Notes: generated by a model from the letters alone, not told the origin. Positions 44,836 to 54,949 are shown, counted from the stretch's first letter. The stretch: DNA of 64,000 nt from Stagnihabitans sp038231395 (GCA_038231395.1 JBBRLL010000012.1:1-64000), one strand, 5' to 3'. Numbers and translations: made by a program.

Positions 44836-45801
44836 TCAAAGCCTTGCGGCACCGTGGCGTCCGGCGACCTTGGCCTCGATCACCTCCCAGATCCGGGCGG
44901 CGGTATTGGTGCCGTCAAATCGTTCGAGCTCCTGGATGCCGGTGGGCGAGGTTACGTTGATCTCTGTCAGATAGTCGCCAATGACGTCGATACCGACGAA
45001 CACCTGACCCTTTTCGCGCAACGTCGGGCCGATGGCGGCGCAAATCTCCAGATCGCGCGGGGTGAGGCCGATCATTTCGGGCCGCCCGCCGACGTGCATG
45101 TTCGACCGGGTTTCGCCGGGCTGCGGCACGCGATTTATGGCACCGACCGGCTCGCCATCAACCAAAATGATCCGCTTGTCGCCTTTGGAGACATCGGGCA
45201 GGAATTTCTGAACGATCAAAGGCTCCCGGCTCATCGAAGTGAAAAGCTCGAACAGGCTGGACAAATTGCGGTCGTTGGGGTCAAGCCGGAAGACACCTGC
45301 ACCACCATTGCCATAAAGCGGTTTGAGGATGATATCGCCGTGGCGCGCCTTGAAGGCACGGAGTGTCGCAAGGTCACGGGCGATAGCGGTGGGCGGGATC
45401 AGATCGGGAAACTGCAGGACCAACAGCTTTTCCGGACAATTGCGCACCCAGAACGGATCATTCACGACAAGGGTTTTGGGATGGACCATGTCCAGAAGAT
45501 GGGTCGTGGTGATGTAACCCATGTCAAATGGCGGATCCTGTCGCAGCCAGACCACGTCATAGCTGGCCAGATCGACTTCCGCTTCAGGCCCATAGCTCAC
45601 ATGATTGCCGAGCTCGCGCCGCAGCGTCATGGGAAAGCCGCGGGCCACCACGCGCCCCTCGACAAAGGCCAGACGATCAGGCGTGTAGAAAAACAACTCA
45701 TGCCCGCGCAATTGAGCTTCAATTGCGATTCGGAAGGTGCTGTCTGCGTTGATGTTCACCGACCCGATCGGGTCCATTTGAAAAGCAACATTGAGGGCCA
45801 T
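44836..45801 (-). CDS. gshB: Glutathione synthase
   Basis: 321 aa from the ATG after CAGGAG. ATP-grasp fold: N-terminal AFQMDPIGSVNINADSTFRIAIEAQ, RQDPPFDMGY, central KPLYGNGGAGVFR (P-loop-like) and C-terminal GIDVIGDYLTEINVTSPTG (metal ligands). Second step of glutathione synthesis. Last of rsmI-yraN-gshB. Confidence 0.95.
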   Translation of the reverse strand: MALNVAFQMDPIGSVNINADSTFRIAIEAQLRGHELFFYTPDRLAFVEGRVVARGFPMTLRRELGNHVSYGPEAEVDLASYDVVWLRQDPPFDMGYITTTHLLDMVHPKTLVVNDPFWVRNCPEKLLVLQFPDLIPPTAIARDLATLRAFKARHGDIILKPLYGNGGAGVFRLDPNDRNLSSLFELFTSMSREPLIVQKFLPDVSKGDKRIILVDGEPVGAINRVPQPGETRSNMHVGGRPEMIGLTPRDLEICAAIGPTLREKGQVFVGIDVIGDYLTEINVTSPTGIQELERFDGTNTAARIWEVIEAKVAGRHGAARL

Positions 45802-45891
45802 GATCGTCTCCTGGATTTCGCCCCCTTGATGACGCAGCAACGCGCCGGATGCAATTGATCCGAAGGCGGAGAAGATCCGAAACGTAAGAGA

Positions 45892-46263
45892 TCAGGCAGC
45901 GAGGGCGTTTTCGATGATTTCAATCCGCCCAAGATCATCGACCAACGCCACATCAAACCGGATGTCGGTGTTTTGCCCATTGGGTTCGCCACCCACAAAC
46001 TCCGACGCGGTGGCCATGATCCGTTGCATCTGGCTGTAGGTCAGATGTTCTGCGGCCAGCGCATGGCTGCTGCTTTTCTTCACCTCGATGAACAGAACTG
46101 TTTCGCCTTCGCGGGCAATCAGATCAATTTCACCAATGCTGCCACGCCAGCGCCGGGCCACCACCGCACGACCGGAGCGGTCATAGAGCTGCGAAACCTG
46201 ATCTTCGGCGGCGAGCCCCGCATGATATGACGTCAGCCCTCGCGACCTGCGTACCACGGTCAT
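45892..46263 (-). CDS. yraN: YraN-family (UPF0102) predicted endonuclease-like protein
   Basis: 123 aa. Restriction-endonuclease-like core with GLAAEDQVSQLYDRSGRAVVARRWRGSIGEIDLIAREGETVLFIEVKKSSS (E-I-D-...-E-V-K). Nuclease activity is inferred from the fold; function undetermined. Start overlaps the rsmI stop (ATGA) and it precedes gshB by 90 bp. Confidence 0.9.
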   Translation of the reverse strand: MTVVRRSRGLTSYHAGLAAEDQVSQLYDRSGRAVVARRWRGSIGEIDLIAREGETVLFIEVKKSSSHALAAEHLTYSQMQRIMATASEFVGGEPNGQNTDIRFDVALVDDLGRIEIIENALAA

Positions 46264-47129
46264 TCCCGCCGCTCCAACGACAGGGCAAGCTGATAGACTT
46301 CACGACGCGGCAGGCCAAAGGCTTCCGCCACTTCTTTGGCTGCATCTTTGCTGGACTGAGTTTTCAAAGCTTGTCTCAAGGCCTCTTCCACAGTTCCGGC
46401 GTCGGCAGCGACAGGACTGGCCCGGTCAACCACCAGCACGATTTCGCCCTTGATATCGCGGCCCGCCACACTTTCCGCCAGATCTGCGAGGGTGCCCCGT
46501 GTGATCTCTTCGAAACGTTTGGTCAGTTCGCGGCACAGAGCCGCTTGGCGATCTTTACCAAGTGATTCGAGCATATCACGAAGGCAGGCCTCTATTCGCC
46601 TGGGAGATTCATAAAATATGAGCGATCCCGGCACGTGAGCGAGGTCACTCAGGGCAGATTTGCGGGCGGCGCTTTTGGGTGGCAGAAACCCTGCGAAGAA
46701 AAAACGATCGGTTGGCAAGCCCGAAACGCTCAAGGCGCACAGCAGGGCAGACGGGCCGGGAGCTGCCAGCACGGTCAAACCTTCGTCGATAGCGGACCGT
46801 GCCAGTTGGAAACCGGGATCCGCCACCAAAGGGGTTCCCGCCTCGGAGGCATAGGCCACGGATTTGCCTTGCTTCAGCGCCTCGATCAGCCGGGGCCGCA
46901 TCTGGTCCCCGTTGTGATCATGGTACGCCAGCACCGGTCTGCCGTTCAGGGGCACGCCGTGGATCTCCATCAGATGGCGCAGCGTGCGGGTGTCTTCTGC
47001 CGCCAGCAGATCGGCGCTGGCCAGAATATCCAACGCCTTCAGGGTGATGTCGCGGGCGGCCCCAATCGGCGTCGCCACGAAATGTAACCCCGGCACGATT
47101 GTTCCCGGGTTTGGCGTCCAATTGGCCAT
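46260..47129 (-). CDS. rsmI: 16S rRNA (cytidine-1402-2'-O)-methyltransferase
   Basis: 289 aa, SD GGCGGGAG. SAM-dependent tetrapyrrole-methylase fold: GLHFVATPIGAARDIT near the start, DTRTLRHL, HDHN, YASEAGTPLVADPG (SAM site), APGPSALLCALSVSGLPTDRFFFAGFLP and FYESPRRI. Modifies the ribosomal decoding region. Divergent from the LpoA-like gene, as in many proteobacteria. Confidence 0.95.
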   Translation of the reverse strand: MANWTPNPGTIVPGLHFVATPIGAARDITLKALDILASADLLAAEDTRTLRHLMEIHGVPLNGRPVLAYHDHNGDQMRPRLIEALKQGKSVAYASEAGTPLVADPGFQLARSAIDEGLTVLAAPGPSALLCALSVSGLPTDRFFFAGFLPPKSAARKSALSDLAHVPGSLIFYESPRRIEACLRDMLESLGKDRQAALCRELTKRFEEITRGTLADLAESVAGRDIKGEIVLVVDRASPVAADAGTVEEALRQALKTQSSKDAAKEVAEAFGLPRREVYQLALSLERRE

Positions 47130-47378
47130 GTTCCGCTCCCGCCTTAACCCTTTGTTTTCTGCGTTGTGACAGTAGAACCATCACTGCCGCTTTGACCCTT
47201 CGTGCCTTGCCAGATCGAAAGGGGGGAACTGCCCCGGTTTTTTCCCTGACTTGCACGAACTGCCCAAGTTTACATCACCTCCTGTTCCGCTTACTCTGCC
47301 TTGGGTCAAGGGGCGAGGGGGGAACGCGGATGGAATCCGGCAAAACCACTGCGCCCGCTGTTGGTCAGGAGTTTTTCG

Positions 47379-48557
47379 ATGGTTGGTTTTCTGTCCCGAG
47401 TGCGCGCGCCGGTTCTTCGCCTGATTGTGGGCCTTGCAGGCCTTGCTGTGCTGCAAGCCTGCCAAACGGGCACCGCGCCAACCGCCCAAACCGGGTCTTA
47501 CAATGGAACTCCGGTGGCTGTGGCCTTGCTGGTGCCGTCAGGCTCGGGTGAGGCGACCGACGATCTGATTGCCACGGGGCTTGAAAACGCGGCCAGGTTG
47601 GCGATTGCCGATCTGGGCGATGTGAAAATTGACCTGCGGGTCTACGCGACTGCAGCCAACCCCGACACGGCCGCCGCCATGGCCACCAAAGCGGTGGACG
47701 ACGGCGCAAAAATCATCCTCGGGCCCTTCTATGGTCTGGAGGGTGTCAAGGCCGGTGCCGCCGTGGCAGGTCGTGGCGTTGACGTGCTGGCCTTCTCCAA
47801 CAACGCGGCCATCGCGGGGGGCAACGTCTTTATCCTTGGTCAGACATTTGAAGGCACCGCCAGACGTCTGGCCAGCTACGCTGTCTCCAAGGGGATGAGC
47901 CGCATCATGATTGTCTCGGACCAAAACGCAGCGGGCGAGGCGGGGAAGGCCGCGATCCAGGCCGCAGTCGCCGAATCTGGCGGCACGATCGCGGCGGTCG
48001 GCACCTATGAGTTCAGTCAGAACGGCATCGTCCAGGCGGTCACCGACATCGCTGCCTCTGCCAAATCCTCCGGCGCGCAGGCGCTTTTCCTGACGGCCGA
48101 TACGGGTGGCGCGTTGCCGCTGCTAACCCAACTGATGACAGAGAATGGCATCGGCCCGACCACGGTCCAGTATATTGGCCTGACACGATGGGATATCCCC
48201 TCCGGCAACCTGAGCCAGCCTGGCGTGCAGGGCGGCTGGTTTGCCGAACCCGACCCCAACCTCGCCCAGCAATTCCTGCTGCGCTATCAGTCGACCAACG
48301 GTGCGCCACCCCATGCGACGGCGGGTCTGGCCTATGACGGGATTGCGGCGATCGGGGCCTTGATCAAGCAGGGTGGGCCGGGCGCTTTGACAGCGGCGGG
48401 CCTGACCCAGGGGGCAGGCTTTGTGGGCGTCAACGGCATCTTCCGTTTCCTGTCAAATGGCACCAACCAACGTGGGCTGGCCATTGCGCAGATCGTCAAC
48501 CAGCAGGTCACCATCATCGACGCCGCTCCGCATGCCTTTGGTGGGGCTGGATATTAA
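47379..48557 (+). CDS. LpoA-like outer-membrane lipoprotein (penicillin-binding-protein activator)
   Basis: 392 aa from the ATG after CAGGAG. Lipoprotein signal with lipobox LQAC (Cys28). The rest is a periplasmic-binding-protein type I fold as in LpoA C-domain and leucine-binding proteins: VAVALLVPSGSG, LGDVKIDLRVYAT, GAKIILGPFYG and WFAEPDPN. The E. coli protein activates PBP1A; here the N-terminal TPR domain of LpoA is missing, so the role may differ. Neighbour pattern (rsmI/yraN across) supports the name. Confidence 0.8.
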   Translation: MVGFLSRVRAPVLRLIVGLAGLAVLQACQTGTAPTAQTGSYNGTPVAVALLVPSGSGEATDDLIATGLENAARLAIADLGDVKIDLRVYATAANPDTAAAMATKAVDDGAKIILGPFYGLEGVKAGAAVAGRGVDVLAFSNNAAIAGGNVFILGQTFEGTARRLASYAVSKGMSRIMIVSDQNAAGEAGKAAIQAAVAESGGTIAAVGTYEFSQNGIVQAVTDIAASAKSSGAQALFLTADTGGALPLLTQLMTENGIGPTTVQYIGLTRWDIPSGNLSQPGVQGGWFAEPDPNLAQQFLLRYQSTNGAPPHATAGLAYDGIAAIGALIKQGGPGALTAAGLTQGAGFVGVNGIFRFLSNGTNQRGLAIAQIVNQQVTIIDAAPHAFGGAGY

Positions 48558-48559
48558 GG

Positions 48560-51364
48560 TTGGCAAACCGGGTGAGTGTGGCAGGGGCGGAACCCGGGAC
48601 GGCAAAAACCAATTTGGTGCCGCTCGAGCCGTTGCTGCTGCCTGCCGAAACCGTGCTGGATTTGGCGCCCCTGCGCCTGCGCTTGGCTGACGCCTGCCTG
48701 GCCAATCGGTCCGACGCCCGCGCGGCGCGGGCTGCTGTGGCCGTACTGCTGGCCCAAGCCAAAGCCGCCGCCAATGCCACTCTTGAAACGACCTTCGCCG
48801 CTGATCCGCGCAATGCGTTGCCGCTGACCCGCAGTCAGGCGCGGATGACGGACGGCCTTGTGCAACTGGCGTTTGAGGCGGCGCAGGCGATCCACCCGTT
48901 GCAAGGCGTCAATGATGCCGAGCGTCTGTCTGTCGTGGCCGTCGGGGGATTTGGCCGCTCTGAAATGGCCCCGCATTCCGACGTGGATCTGCTGTTCCTG
49001 TACCCATACAAAATCACCGCCCGCGCCGAAAGTGTCATTGAAACGCTTCTGTACATTCTGTGGGACCTGAAGCTGAAAGTCGGCCACTCGTCCCGCACCG
49101 TCAAAGACTGCATTCGTCTGGGCCGCGAAGACATCACGATCCGCACTGCCCTGCTGGAGCATCGCCATGTGACCGGCGACGTGGCTTTGGCTGCGGAACT
49201 GGATGACAAACTGTGGTCGGACCTGTTCCGCAACACGGGGCGGGAGTTCATTGAGGCGAAGCTTCTCGAACGGGCCGAACGCCACCGCCGTCAGGGCGGT
49301 CAACGCTATGTGCTGGAACCCAACGTCAAAGAAGCCAAGGGCGGCCTGCGCGACCTGCAAACCCTGTACTGGATCGGCAAATATCTGCACCGCGTGCCCT
49401 CGGCTGAGGGTCTGGTCGGCGCGGGCCTGCTGACGGCTGAAGAATTCGCCATCTTCCGCAGAGCCGAGAATTTCCTGTGGGCGGCGCGCTGCCACCTGCA
49501 TTACATCACCAAACGCACCACCGATCAGCTGACGTTTGACCTTCAGGTCGAGGTGGCAGGGCGGATGAACTACCGCGATGCCGGCGGGCGTCGGGCGGTC
49601 GAACACTTCATGCAGGATTATTTCCGCCATGCCACCCGCGTTGGCGAACTGACCCGGGTGTTTCTGACCGAACTGGAAGCCCGCCACGCCAAACCAGAGG
49701 CCAGACTGGCAGGTTTTCTAAGCCGCCGCAAAGTCTCGACGGGGTTCAAGGTTGTGCAAAGCCGGCTGGATGTGACCGATCCCGCCACCTTCCTGTCCGA
49801 CCCGCTGAACATCTTGCGGGTGTTTGAACAGGCGCTGCGTACTGGTTACCTTTTGCACCCCAATGTGATGCGCTTGATTGCAGCCAATCTTCCGCTGATC
49901 GACGACAAGATGCGCGATGATCCGGCTGCGGCGGAAATCTTCCTGCGCCTTCTGCTGGACCACGGCAACCCCGAACGCGCCTTGCGGCGGATGAACGAAC
50001 TGGGTGTGCTTGCGGCCTTCATCCCCGAGTATGAAAACATCGTGGCGATGATGCAGTTCAACGTCTACCACCACTACACGGTGGACGAGCATATCATCCA
50101 GTGCATCTCCTGCCTCGCCCAGATCGAACGTGGCGAGCTGGTGGAGGAACTGCCCGTCGCCTCTGGCATTCTGAAAGCCGGGGTCAACCGCCGGGTGATC
50201 TATGTGGCGCTTCTGCTGCATGACATCGGCAAAGGCCGGCCCGAAAATCACGCGATCATCGGCGCACAGATGGCCCGGCGGATTTGCCCCCGGCTGGGCC
50301 TGTCTGCCGAGGAGACCGAAACGGTGGAGTGGCTGGTGCGCTATCACCTTTTGATGTCAGACATGGCGCAAAAGCGCGACATCAGTGACCCACGCACCGT
50401 GCGCGACTTTGCCAAGGCCGTTGAAACCCGCAAGCGGCTGGATTTGCTGACGGTTCTGACAGTGTGTGATATTCGTGGCGTGGGGCCGGGGACGTGGAAC
50501 AACTGGAAAGCTATGCTGCTGCGCCAGCTTTATGGCCAAACCGCCGACGTGCTGGACGGTGGCTTTGAAACCTTCAACCGCGAGCGCCATGTCGAAGAAA
50601 GCCGCGCCGCTCTGTTGGTCCGCCTGTCAGATTTTACGCCCAAACAAGTCGCTCTGGAAGCCAACCGCCACTATGATCCCTACTGGCAAGGCCTTACGAC
50701 CGCCGAACAAGTCGCCTTCGCCCACCTGCTGCTTGGCCTGAAAGACAACCAGATCCGCATCGACCTGCACCCCGAACCCGAACGTGACGCCACCCGCGCC
50801 AGTTTTGCGCTGGTCGATCATCCGGGCATATTCTCACGCCTTGCCGGGGCTTTGGCGCTGGTGGGGGCCAACGTGGTCGACGCGCGCACCTATACCTCGA
50901 AGGACGGCTATGCCACCGCGGTGTTCTGGATTCAAGACATCGAGGGTCACCCCTACGAAGTCTCCCGTCTGCACCGTTTGCGCGACATGATCGACAAGAC
51001 CCTGAAAGGCGAGGTGCGTCCGCGCACCGCCCTCGCCGACCGCGACAAGGTGAAAAAGCGCGACCGCGAGTTCCGCTTTCCAACCCATGTCACCTTCGAC
51101 AATGAAGGATCGGAAATTTATACCATCATTGAGGTTGATACGCGTGACCGGCCCGGTCTGTTGTACGATCTGACCCGAACGCTGGCCGCCAACAACATCT
51201 ATATCGCCTCTGCCGTGATTGCGACGTATGGGGCGCAGGTGGTTGATGCCTTTTATGTCAAGGACATGTTCGGGCTGAAACTGCACGCCAAAAGCCGTCA
51301 GGAAAGTCTGGACCGCAAGCTGCGGCAGGCCATCGCCGAAGGGGCAGAACGGGCGCAGGGGTAG
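48560..51364 (+). CDS. glnD: Bifunctional [protein-PII] uridylyltransferase / uridylyl-removing enzyme
   Basis: 934 aa. N-terminal nucleotidyltransferase with GGFGRSEMAPHSDVDLLFL near residue 135, GlnE-like helices, HD domain with LLLHDIGKGRPENH near 555, and two C-terminal ACT domains (about 755-830 and 860-930) for glutamine sensing. Controls PII and thereby nitrogen assimilation. The annotated start is TTG two bases after the preceding stop and the SD is poor; GTG codons 5 or 7 are possible starts. One base separates its stop from murJ. Confidence 0.95.
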   Translation: MANRVSVAGAEPGTAKTNLVPLEPLLLPAETVLDLAPLRLRLADACLANRSDARAARAAVAVLLAQAKAAANATLETTFAADPRNALPLTRSQARMTDGLVQLAFEAAQAIHPLQGVNDAERLSVVAVGGFGRSEMAPHSDVDLLFLYPYKITARAESVIETLLYILWDLKLKVGHSSRTVKDCIRLGREDITIRTALLEHRHVTGDVALAAELDDKLWSDLFRNTGREFIEAKLLERAERHRRQGGQRYVLEPNVKEAKGGLRDLQTLYWIGKYLHRVPSAEGLVGAGLLTAEEFAIFRRAENFLWAARCHLHYITKRTTDQLTFDLQVEVAGRMNYRDAGGRRAVEHFMQDYFRHATRVGELTRVFLTELEARHAKPEARLAGFLSRRKVSTGFKVVQSRLDVTDPATFLSDPLNILRVFEQALRTGYLLHPNVMRLIAANLPLIDDKMRDDPAAAEIFLRLLLDHGNPERALRRMNELGVLAAFIPEYENIVAMMQFNVYHHYTVDEHIIQCISCLAQIERGELVEELPVASGILKAGVNRRVIYVALLLHDIGKGRPENHAIIGAQMARRICPRLGLSAEETETVEWLVRYHLLMSDMAQKRDISDPRTVRDFAKAVETRKRLDLLTVLTVCDIRGVGPGTWNNWKAMLLRQLYGQTADVLDGGFETFNRERHVEESRAALLVRLSDFTPKQVALEANRHYDPYWQGLTTAEQVAFAHLLLGLKDNQIRIDLHPEPERDATRASFALVDHPGIFSRLAGALALVGANVVDARTYTSKDGYATAVFWIQDIEGHPYEVSRLHRLRDMIDKTLKGEVRPRTALADRDKVKKRDREFRFPTHVTFDNEGSEIYTIIEVDTRDRPGLLYDLTRTLAANNIYIASAVIATYGAQVVDAFYVKDMFGLKLHAKSRQESLDRKLRQAIAEGAERAQG

Positions 51365-51365
51365 A

Positions 51366-52943
51366 ATGAAACCGCAATCTTTGGTTCAAAACATCCTGAC
51401 GGTGGGGGGCTGGACGCTGGTGTCACGTGGCACCGGCTTTGCCCGGGACGTGATGATGGCGGCTTATCTGGGCACCGGACCGCTGGCTGAAGCCTTCCTT
51501 GTGGCCTTCTCGCTGCCCAACATGTTCCGCCGGTTCTTTGCCGAGGGCGCTTTCAACATGGCCTTCGTGCCCATGTTCGCCAAAAAGCTGGAGGCGGGCG
51601 AAGATGCGCAAGGCTTCGCGCGTGACGCCTGGAACGGCATGGTGACGGTGCTTTTGGCCTTTACCGTTGTGGGAACCATTGCCATGCCCCTGCTGGTCTG
51701 GGCGATGGCATCCGGCTTTGTGGGCGACGCGCGATTTGATCTGGCGGTGGAGTTCGGGCGGATTTCGTTCAGCTACATCCTGTTCATCTCGCTGGTCGCC
51801 CTGTTGTCCGGCATCCTGACCACCCATGGCCATTTCTCCGAAGCCTCGCTGGTGCCTGTCGTCATGAACCTCGTCTTTATCGCCGCGATGTGGCTGGCAG
51901 CTTGGATGGGCTGGGACATGGGGCGGACCCTGTCCTGGACAGTCCCGGTGACAGGCATCGCACAACTCGCCTTCACCTGGGTTGCGGCGCGCAGGATGGG
52001 GTATACCTTCACCCTTGGCTGGCCGCGTTGGACGCCGGACCTCAAACGTCTTGCGCTGATCGCGGGCCCGGCGGTTCTGTCGGGCGGCGTGGTGCAGATC
52101 AACATGTTGGTCGGGCGGCAGGTTGCCTCTTACACCGATGGGGCCGTGGCGTGGCTGACCTATGCCGACCGGCTGTATCAACTGCCCTTGGGTGTTGTGG
52201 GGATTGCGATTGGCACCGTCCTGCTGCCCGACCTGTCGCGCCGTTTGCGAGCCGGCGATGCAGAAGGGGGCAAAGCTTCGCTGAACCGGGGGGCGGAGTT
52301 TGCGCTGGCGATGACCCTGCCCGCTGCCGTGGCGCTGATGGTGATCGCAACACCGCTGTGTTCGGTGCTGTACCAACGCGGCGCCTTCACCACGGCTGAC
52401 TCCAATGCCACAGCGCTGGCACTGGCGATCTACGGCGCGGGCTTGCCTGCCTTTGTGCTGCACAAGGTCTTGCAGCCCCTGTTCTATGCACGAGAGGACA
52501 GCCGCAGCCCGTTCACCTTTGCCATCGCCTCAATGATCACCAACGCTATTCTGGCGGTTGGTCTTATGCCGTATCTTGGCTTTTCTGCTGCCGCCTTGGC
52601 CACCACCTTGTCCGGCTGGGTGATGGTCTGGCAACTGTGGCGCGGGTCGCGCAAGATGGGCGATCAGGCCCGGTTCGACGCCCGATTTATGCAGCGCTTG
52701 CCGCGGATCGTGCTGGCCGCCGTGGGGATGGGGGCGGTTTTGTACGGCGCGGCGTGGGGGATGGCGCCGATGCTCCACCTTCACCTGTGGCGTTATCTGA
52801 CGCTTTTGGCGCTGTGCCTGATCGGGGCCGTCACCTATTTCGCCACCGGGGCCGCGATCGGAGCTTTCCGCCTGTCGGACTTTGCCGAGCTGCGCCGGGG
52901 TCGCGATCGCCGCAGCGTGGCGCGCGACGGGGATGCGGGCTGA
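51366..52943 (+). CDS. murJ: Lipid II flippase MurJ
   Basis: 525 aa, SD AGGGG immediately upstream. MOP-superfamily MviN: N-terminal FTVGGWTLVSRGTGFARDVMMAAYLG, FRRFFAEGAFNMAFVPMF and AGPAVLSGGVVQINMLVGRQVAS; fourteen predicted helices. Flips lipid II for peptidoglycan synthesis across the inner membrane. Cotranscribed with glnD (1 bp gap). Confidence 0.95.
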   Translation: MKPQSLVQNILTVGGWTLVSRGTGFARDVMMAAYLGTGPLAEAFLVAFSLPNMFRRFFAEGAFNMAFVPMFAKKLEAGEDAQGFARDAWNGMVTVLLAFTVVGTIAMPLLVWAMASGFVGDARFDLAVEFGRISFSYILFISLVALLSGILTTHGHFSEASLVPVVMNLVFIAAMWLAAWMGWDMGRTLSWTVPVTGIAQLAFTWVAARRMGYTFTLGWPRWTPDLKRLALIAGPAVLSGGVVQINMLVGRQVASYTDGAVAWLTYADRLYQLPLGVVGIAIGTVLLPDLSRRLRAGDAEGGKASLNRGAEFALAMTLPAAVALMVIATPLCSVLYQRGAFTTADSNATALALAIYGAGLPAFVLHKVLQPLFYAREDSRSPFTFAIASMITNAILAVGLMPYLGFSAAALATTLSGWVMVWQLWRGSRKMGDQARFDARFMQRLPRIVLAAVGMGAVLYGAAWGMAPMLHLHLWRYLTLLALCLIGAVTYFATGAAIGAFRLSDFAELRRGRDRRSVARDGDAG

Positions 52944-52960
52944 ACCTTCGGCGACCAGAC

Positions 52961-52978
52961 GCACCCTTGAAGGGGTGC
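52961..52978. terminator. Hairpin between convergent murJ and rhomboid-like genes
   Basis: GCACCC-TTGAAG-GGGTGC (6-bp stem, 6-nt loop) in the 43-bp gap between two convergent stops. A TAAAAG tract follows on the plus strand but no clear T-run on either, so termination is only a candidate function. Confidence 0.35.
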
Positions 52979-52986
52979 TAAAAGAT

Positions 52987-53694
52987 CTACCTGCCCCTGA
53001 TGCGCGCTACAACCCGGGCCCAGCCGCCGGGGCTTACCGCAAACGACAGCAAAAATCCGGTGATGAAACCGGCCAGTTCCGCCGTCCAATCCCAGCTTGC
53101 CGGTTGATCAATGCCGTATGCGACCAGCGAAAACACCCCGAACAGGACGCGTATCCCCATCAGAAACCCGATCAGCCGGAATGCGCGCAACTGCCCGGTT
53201 CCCTGCGCCGCCGCGTTCATCCAGCTGACATAGGTGAAAGCGCCAATCAGCCCATAGACCGCCGGATAGCCGCCAATCAGCGGCGCGTGGGTGTAGGGGA
53301 TCGCAGTATAGGCCAGCGCTGCCACAAGGCCAGATGCCACAAACACCAGCAAAACCGCCCACCAGCGAAACATCTCACCGACGAATTTGCTGAGTGCCAG
53401 CAAGAGCACAATCACAAAAACCGCCTGGGTGACATCCGCGTGGACGAATGAGTACGTGAAAGGCCGGTACAGCCCATCGTTCGGATATTGCCGCAAAGCC
53501 AGCATCTCGCGCAGGTAATCGGGCGAGAAGGCAAAGTACTGCATCGCTTGCACGCGCCAGCCAATCGCCGTAGGCCCGCCGACCACTCCGCTGGCGCCTG
53601 CGTTCAACACAACTTCCATCGCGATCATCGGCAAGGCCAGCGCCCAAGTCACGGCGGGAAGCGGGTTGATCGGGGCTTCGTTCAAATCCGTCAT
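52987..53694 (-). CDS. Rhomboid-family protein lacking catalytic residues
   Basis: 235 aa from the ATG preceded by GCGAGG (an ATG four codons upstream has a poorer SD). Six hydrophobic segments in the rhomboid pattern. The active-site position reads GGYPAVYGLIG; aligned with GLSGVVYALMG of GlpG the catalytic Ser becomes Tyr. The TM6 His (AHIAG in GlpG) is Glu in TAELAG, and the TM2 HxxxN is not kept (VHADVTQAVF). So it cannot be a serine protease by the usual mechanism; a pseudoprotease (iRhom/derlin-like) role is inferred. Convergent with murJ and divergent from trpS. Confidence 0.75.
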   Translation of the reverse strand: MTDLNEAPINPLPAVTWALALPMIAMEVVLNAGASGVVGGPTAIGWRVQAMQYFAFSPDYLREMLALRQYPNDGLYRPFTYSFVHADVTQAVFVIVLLLALSKFVGEMFRWWAVLLVFVASGLVAALAYTAIPYTHAPLIGGYPAVYGLIGAFTYVSWMNAAAQGTGQLRAFRLIGFLMGIRVLFGVFSLVAYGIDQPASWDWTAELAGFITGFLLSFAVSPGGWARVVARIRGR

Positions 53695-53884
53695 ATTGCC
53701 TCGCATTGTGATCGCAAGGGTGTTTGACAGAACCCCACAACGATCTCATTTCCTTGTCAGTCGCGTGAGCGCAAAGGAAAACCGGCTTCCCAGCTCCGCA
53801 TCACGCGCGCTTCCGGGCCATTGTTGACGACCCCGCCGCACAGCGATAAAGGCAAGCGCAGCCTTTAGCCAGATGGAGCCTTTC

Positions 53885-54943
53885 ATGTCCGAGCCGGTCC
53901 AAACGCCTCCGACGGCACCCGTCGCCTTCCCGACGCGGATTTTCTCTGGCATCCAGCCCTCTGGCGGGTTGACGCTTGGCAATTACCTTGGGGCCCTGAA
54001 GCGCTTTGTCGAAAAGCAGGATGAGGGCATTGAGACGATCTATTGCCTCGTCGACATGCACGCCATCACCGTCTGGCAAGACCCCGCCAAACTGCGCTAC
54101 GCCACGCGAGAGGCGGCCGCTGGCTTCATTGCGGCGGGCATCGACCCCAAACGCTCCATCCTGTTCAACCAAAGTCAGGTCAGTGCCCATGCCGAACTGG
54201 GCTGGATTTTCAACTGCATCGCGCGGATGGGCTGGATGAGCCGGATGACGCAATGGAAGGACAAGACGGCCGGAAAGAGTGCGGAGGCGCAAAGTCTTGG
54301 CCTGTTCGCCTATCCCAGCCTGATGGCCGCCGACATTCTGGCCTACAAAGCCACCCACGTCCCGGTGGGCGAGGACCAAAAACAGCATCTGGAGCTGTGC
54401 CGCGACATCGCCATCAAGTTCAACAATGACTACGGCGTCAACTTCTTCCCGGTGGTGGAGCCGGTGATTGAAGGTGCCGCCACCCGCGTCATGTCTTTGC
54501 GCGACGGCACGATGAAAATGTCAAAATCCGACCCCTCCGATCAAAGCCGGATCAACCTGACCGATGACGCCGACACGATCGCCAAGAAAATCCGCAAGGC
54601 CAAGACCGATACCGATCCATTGCCCGACCATCTGGACGGGCTGAAGGACCGGCCAGAGGCGAAGAACCTGGTCAACATCTATGCGGCCTTGGCCGGGCAT
54701 TCGCCGGCGCAGGTGATCAAGGACTATGCCGGGGCGCAGTTTGGCACTTTCAAACCGGCGCTGGCCGATCTGGCGGTGGCCAAGCTGGGGCCGATCACCA
54801 GCGAAATGAACCGCCTGATGCAGGACCCGGCCGAGATTGACCGGATTTTGGGCGCGGGCGCCGTGCAGGCAAGCGCGCTGGCCCAACCGGTTCTTGATCA
54901 GGTTTACGACATCATCGGCATGATCCGCTCTCGTCCCGTGTGA
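53885..54943 (+). CDS. trpS: Tryptophanyl-tRNA synthetase
   Basis: 352 aa from the ATG preceded by GGAG (an ATG four codons earlier is less well placed). Class I synthetase: PSGGLTLGNYLGAL (HIGH equivalent) near residue 27, LVDMHAITVW, HVPVGEDQKQHLEL and KMSKSDPSD (KMSKS) near 208. Charges tRNA-Trp. Its last codon starts the 15-bp tandem repeat region. The locus is downstream of the rhomboid-like gene on the other strand. Confidence 0.95.
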   Translation: MSEPVQTPPTAPVAFPTRIFSGIQPSGGLTLGNYLGALKRFVEKQDEGIETIYCLVDMHAITVWQDPAKLRYATREAAAGFIAAGIDPKRSILFNQSQVSAHAELGWIFNCIARMGWMSRMTQWKDKTAGKSAEAQSLGLFAYPSLMAADILAYKATHVPVGEDQKQHLELCRDIAIKFNNDYGVNFFPVVEPVIEGAATRVMSLRDGTMKMSKSDPSDQSRINLTDDADTIAKKIRKAKTDTDPLPDHLDGLKDRPEAKNLVNIYAALAGHSPAQVIKDYAGAQFGTFKPALADLAVAKLGPITSEMNRLMQDPAEIDRILGAGAVQASALAQPVLDQVYDIIGMIRSRPV

Positions 54944-54949
54944 CCCGGG

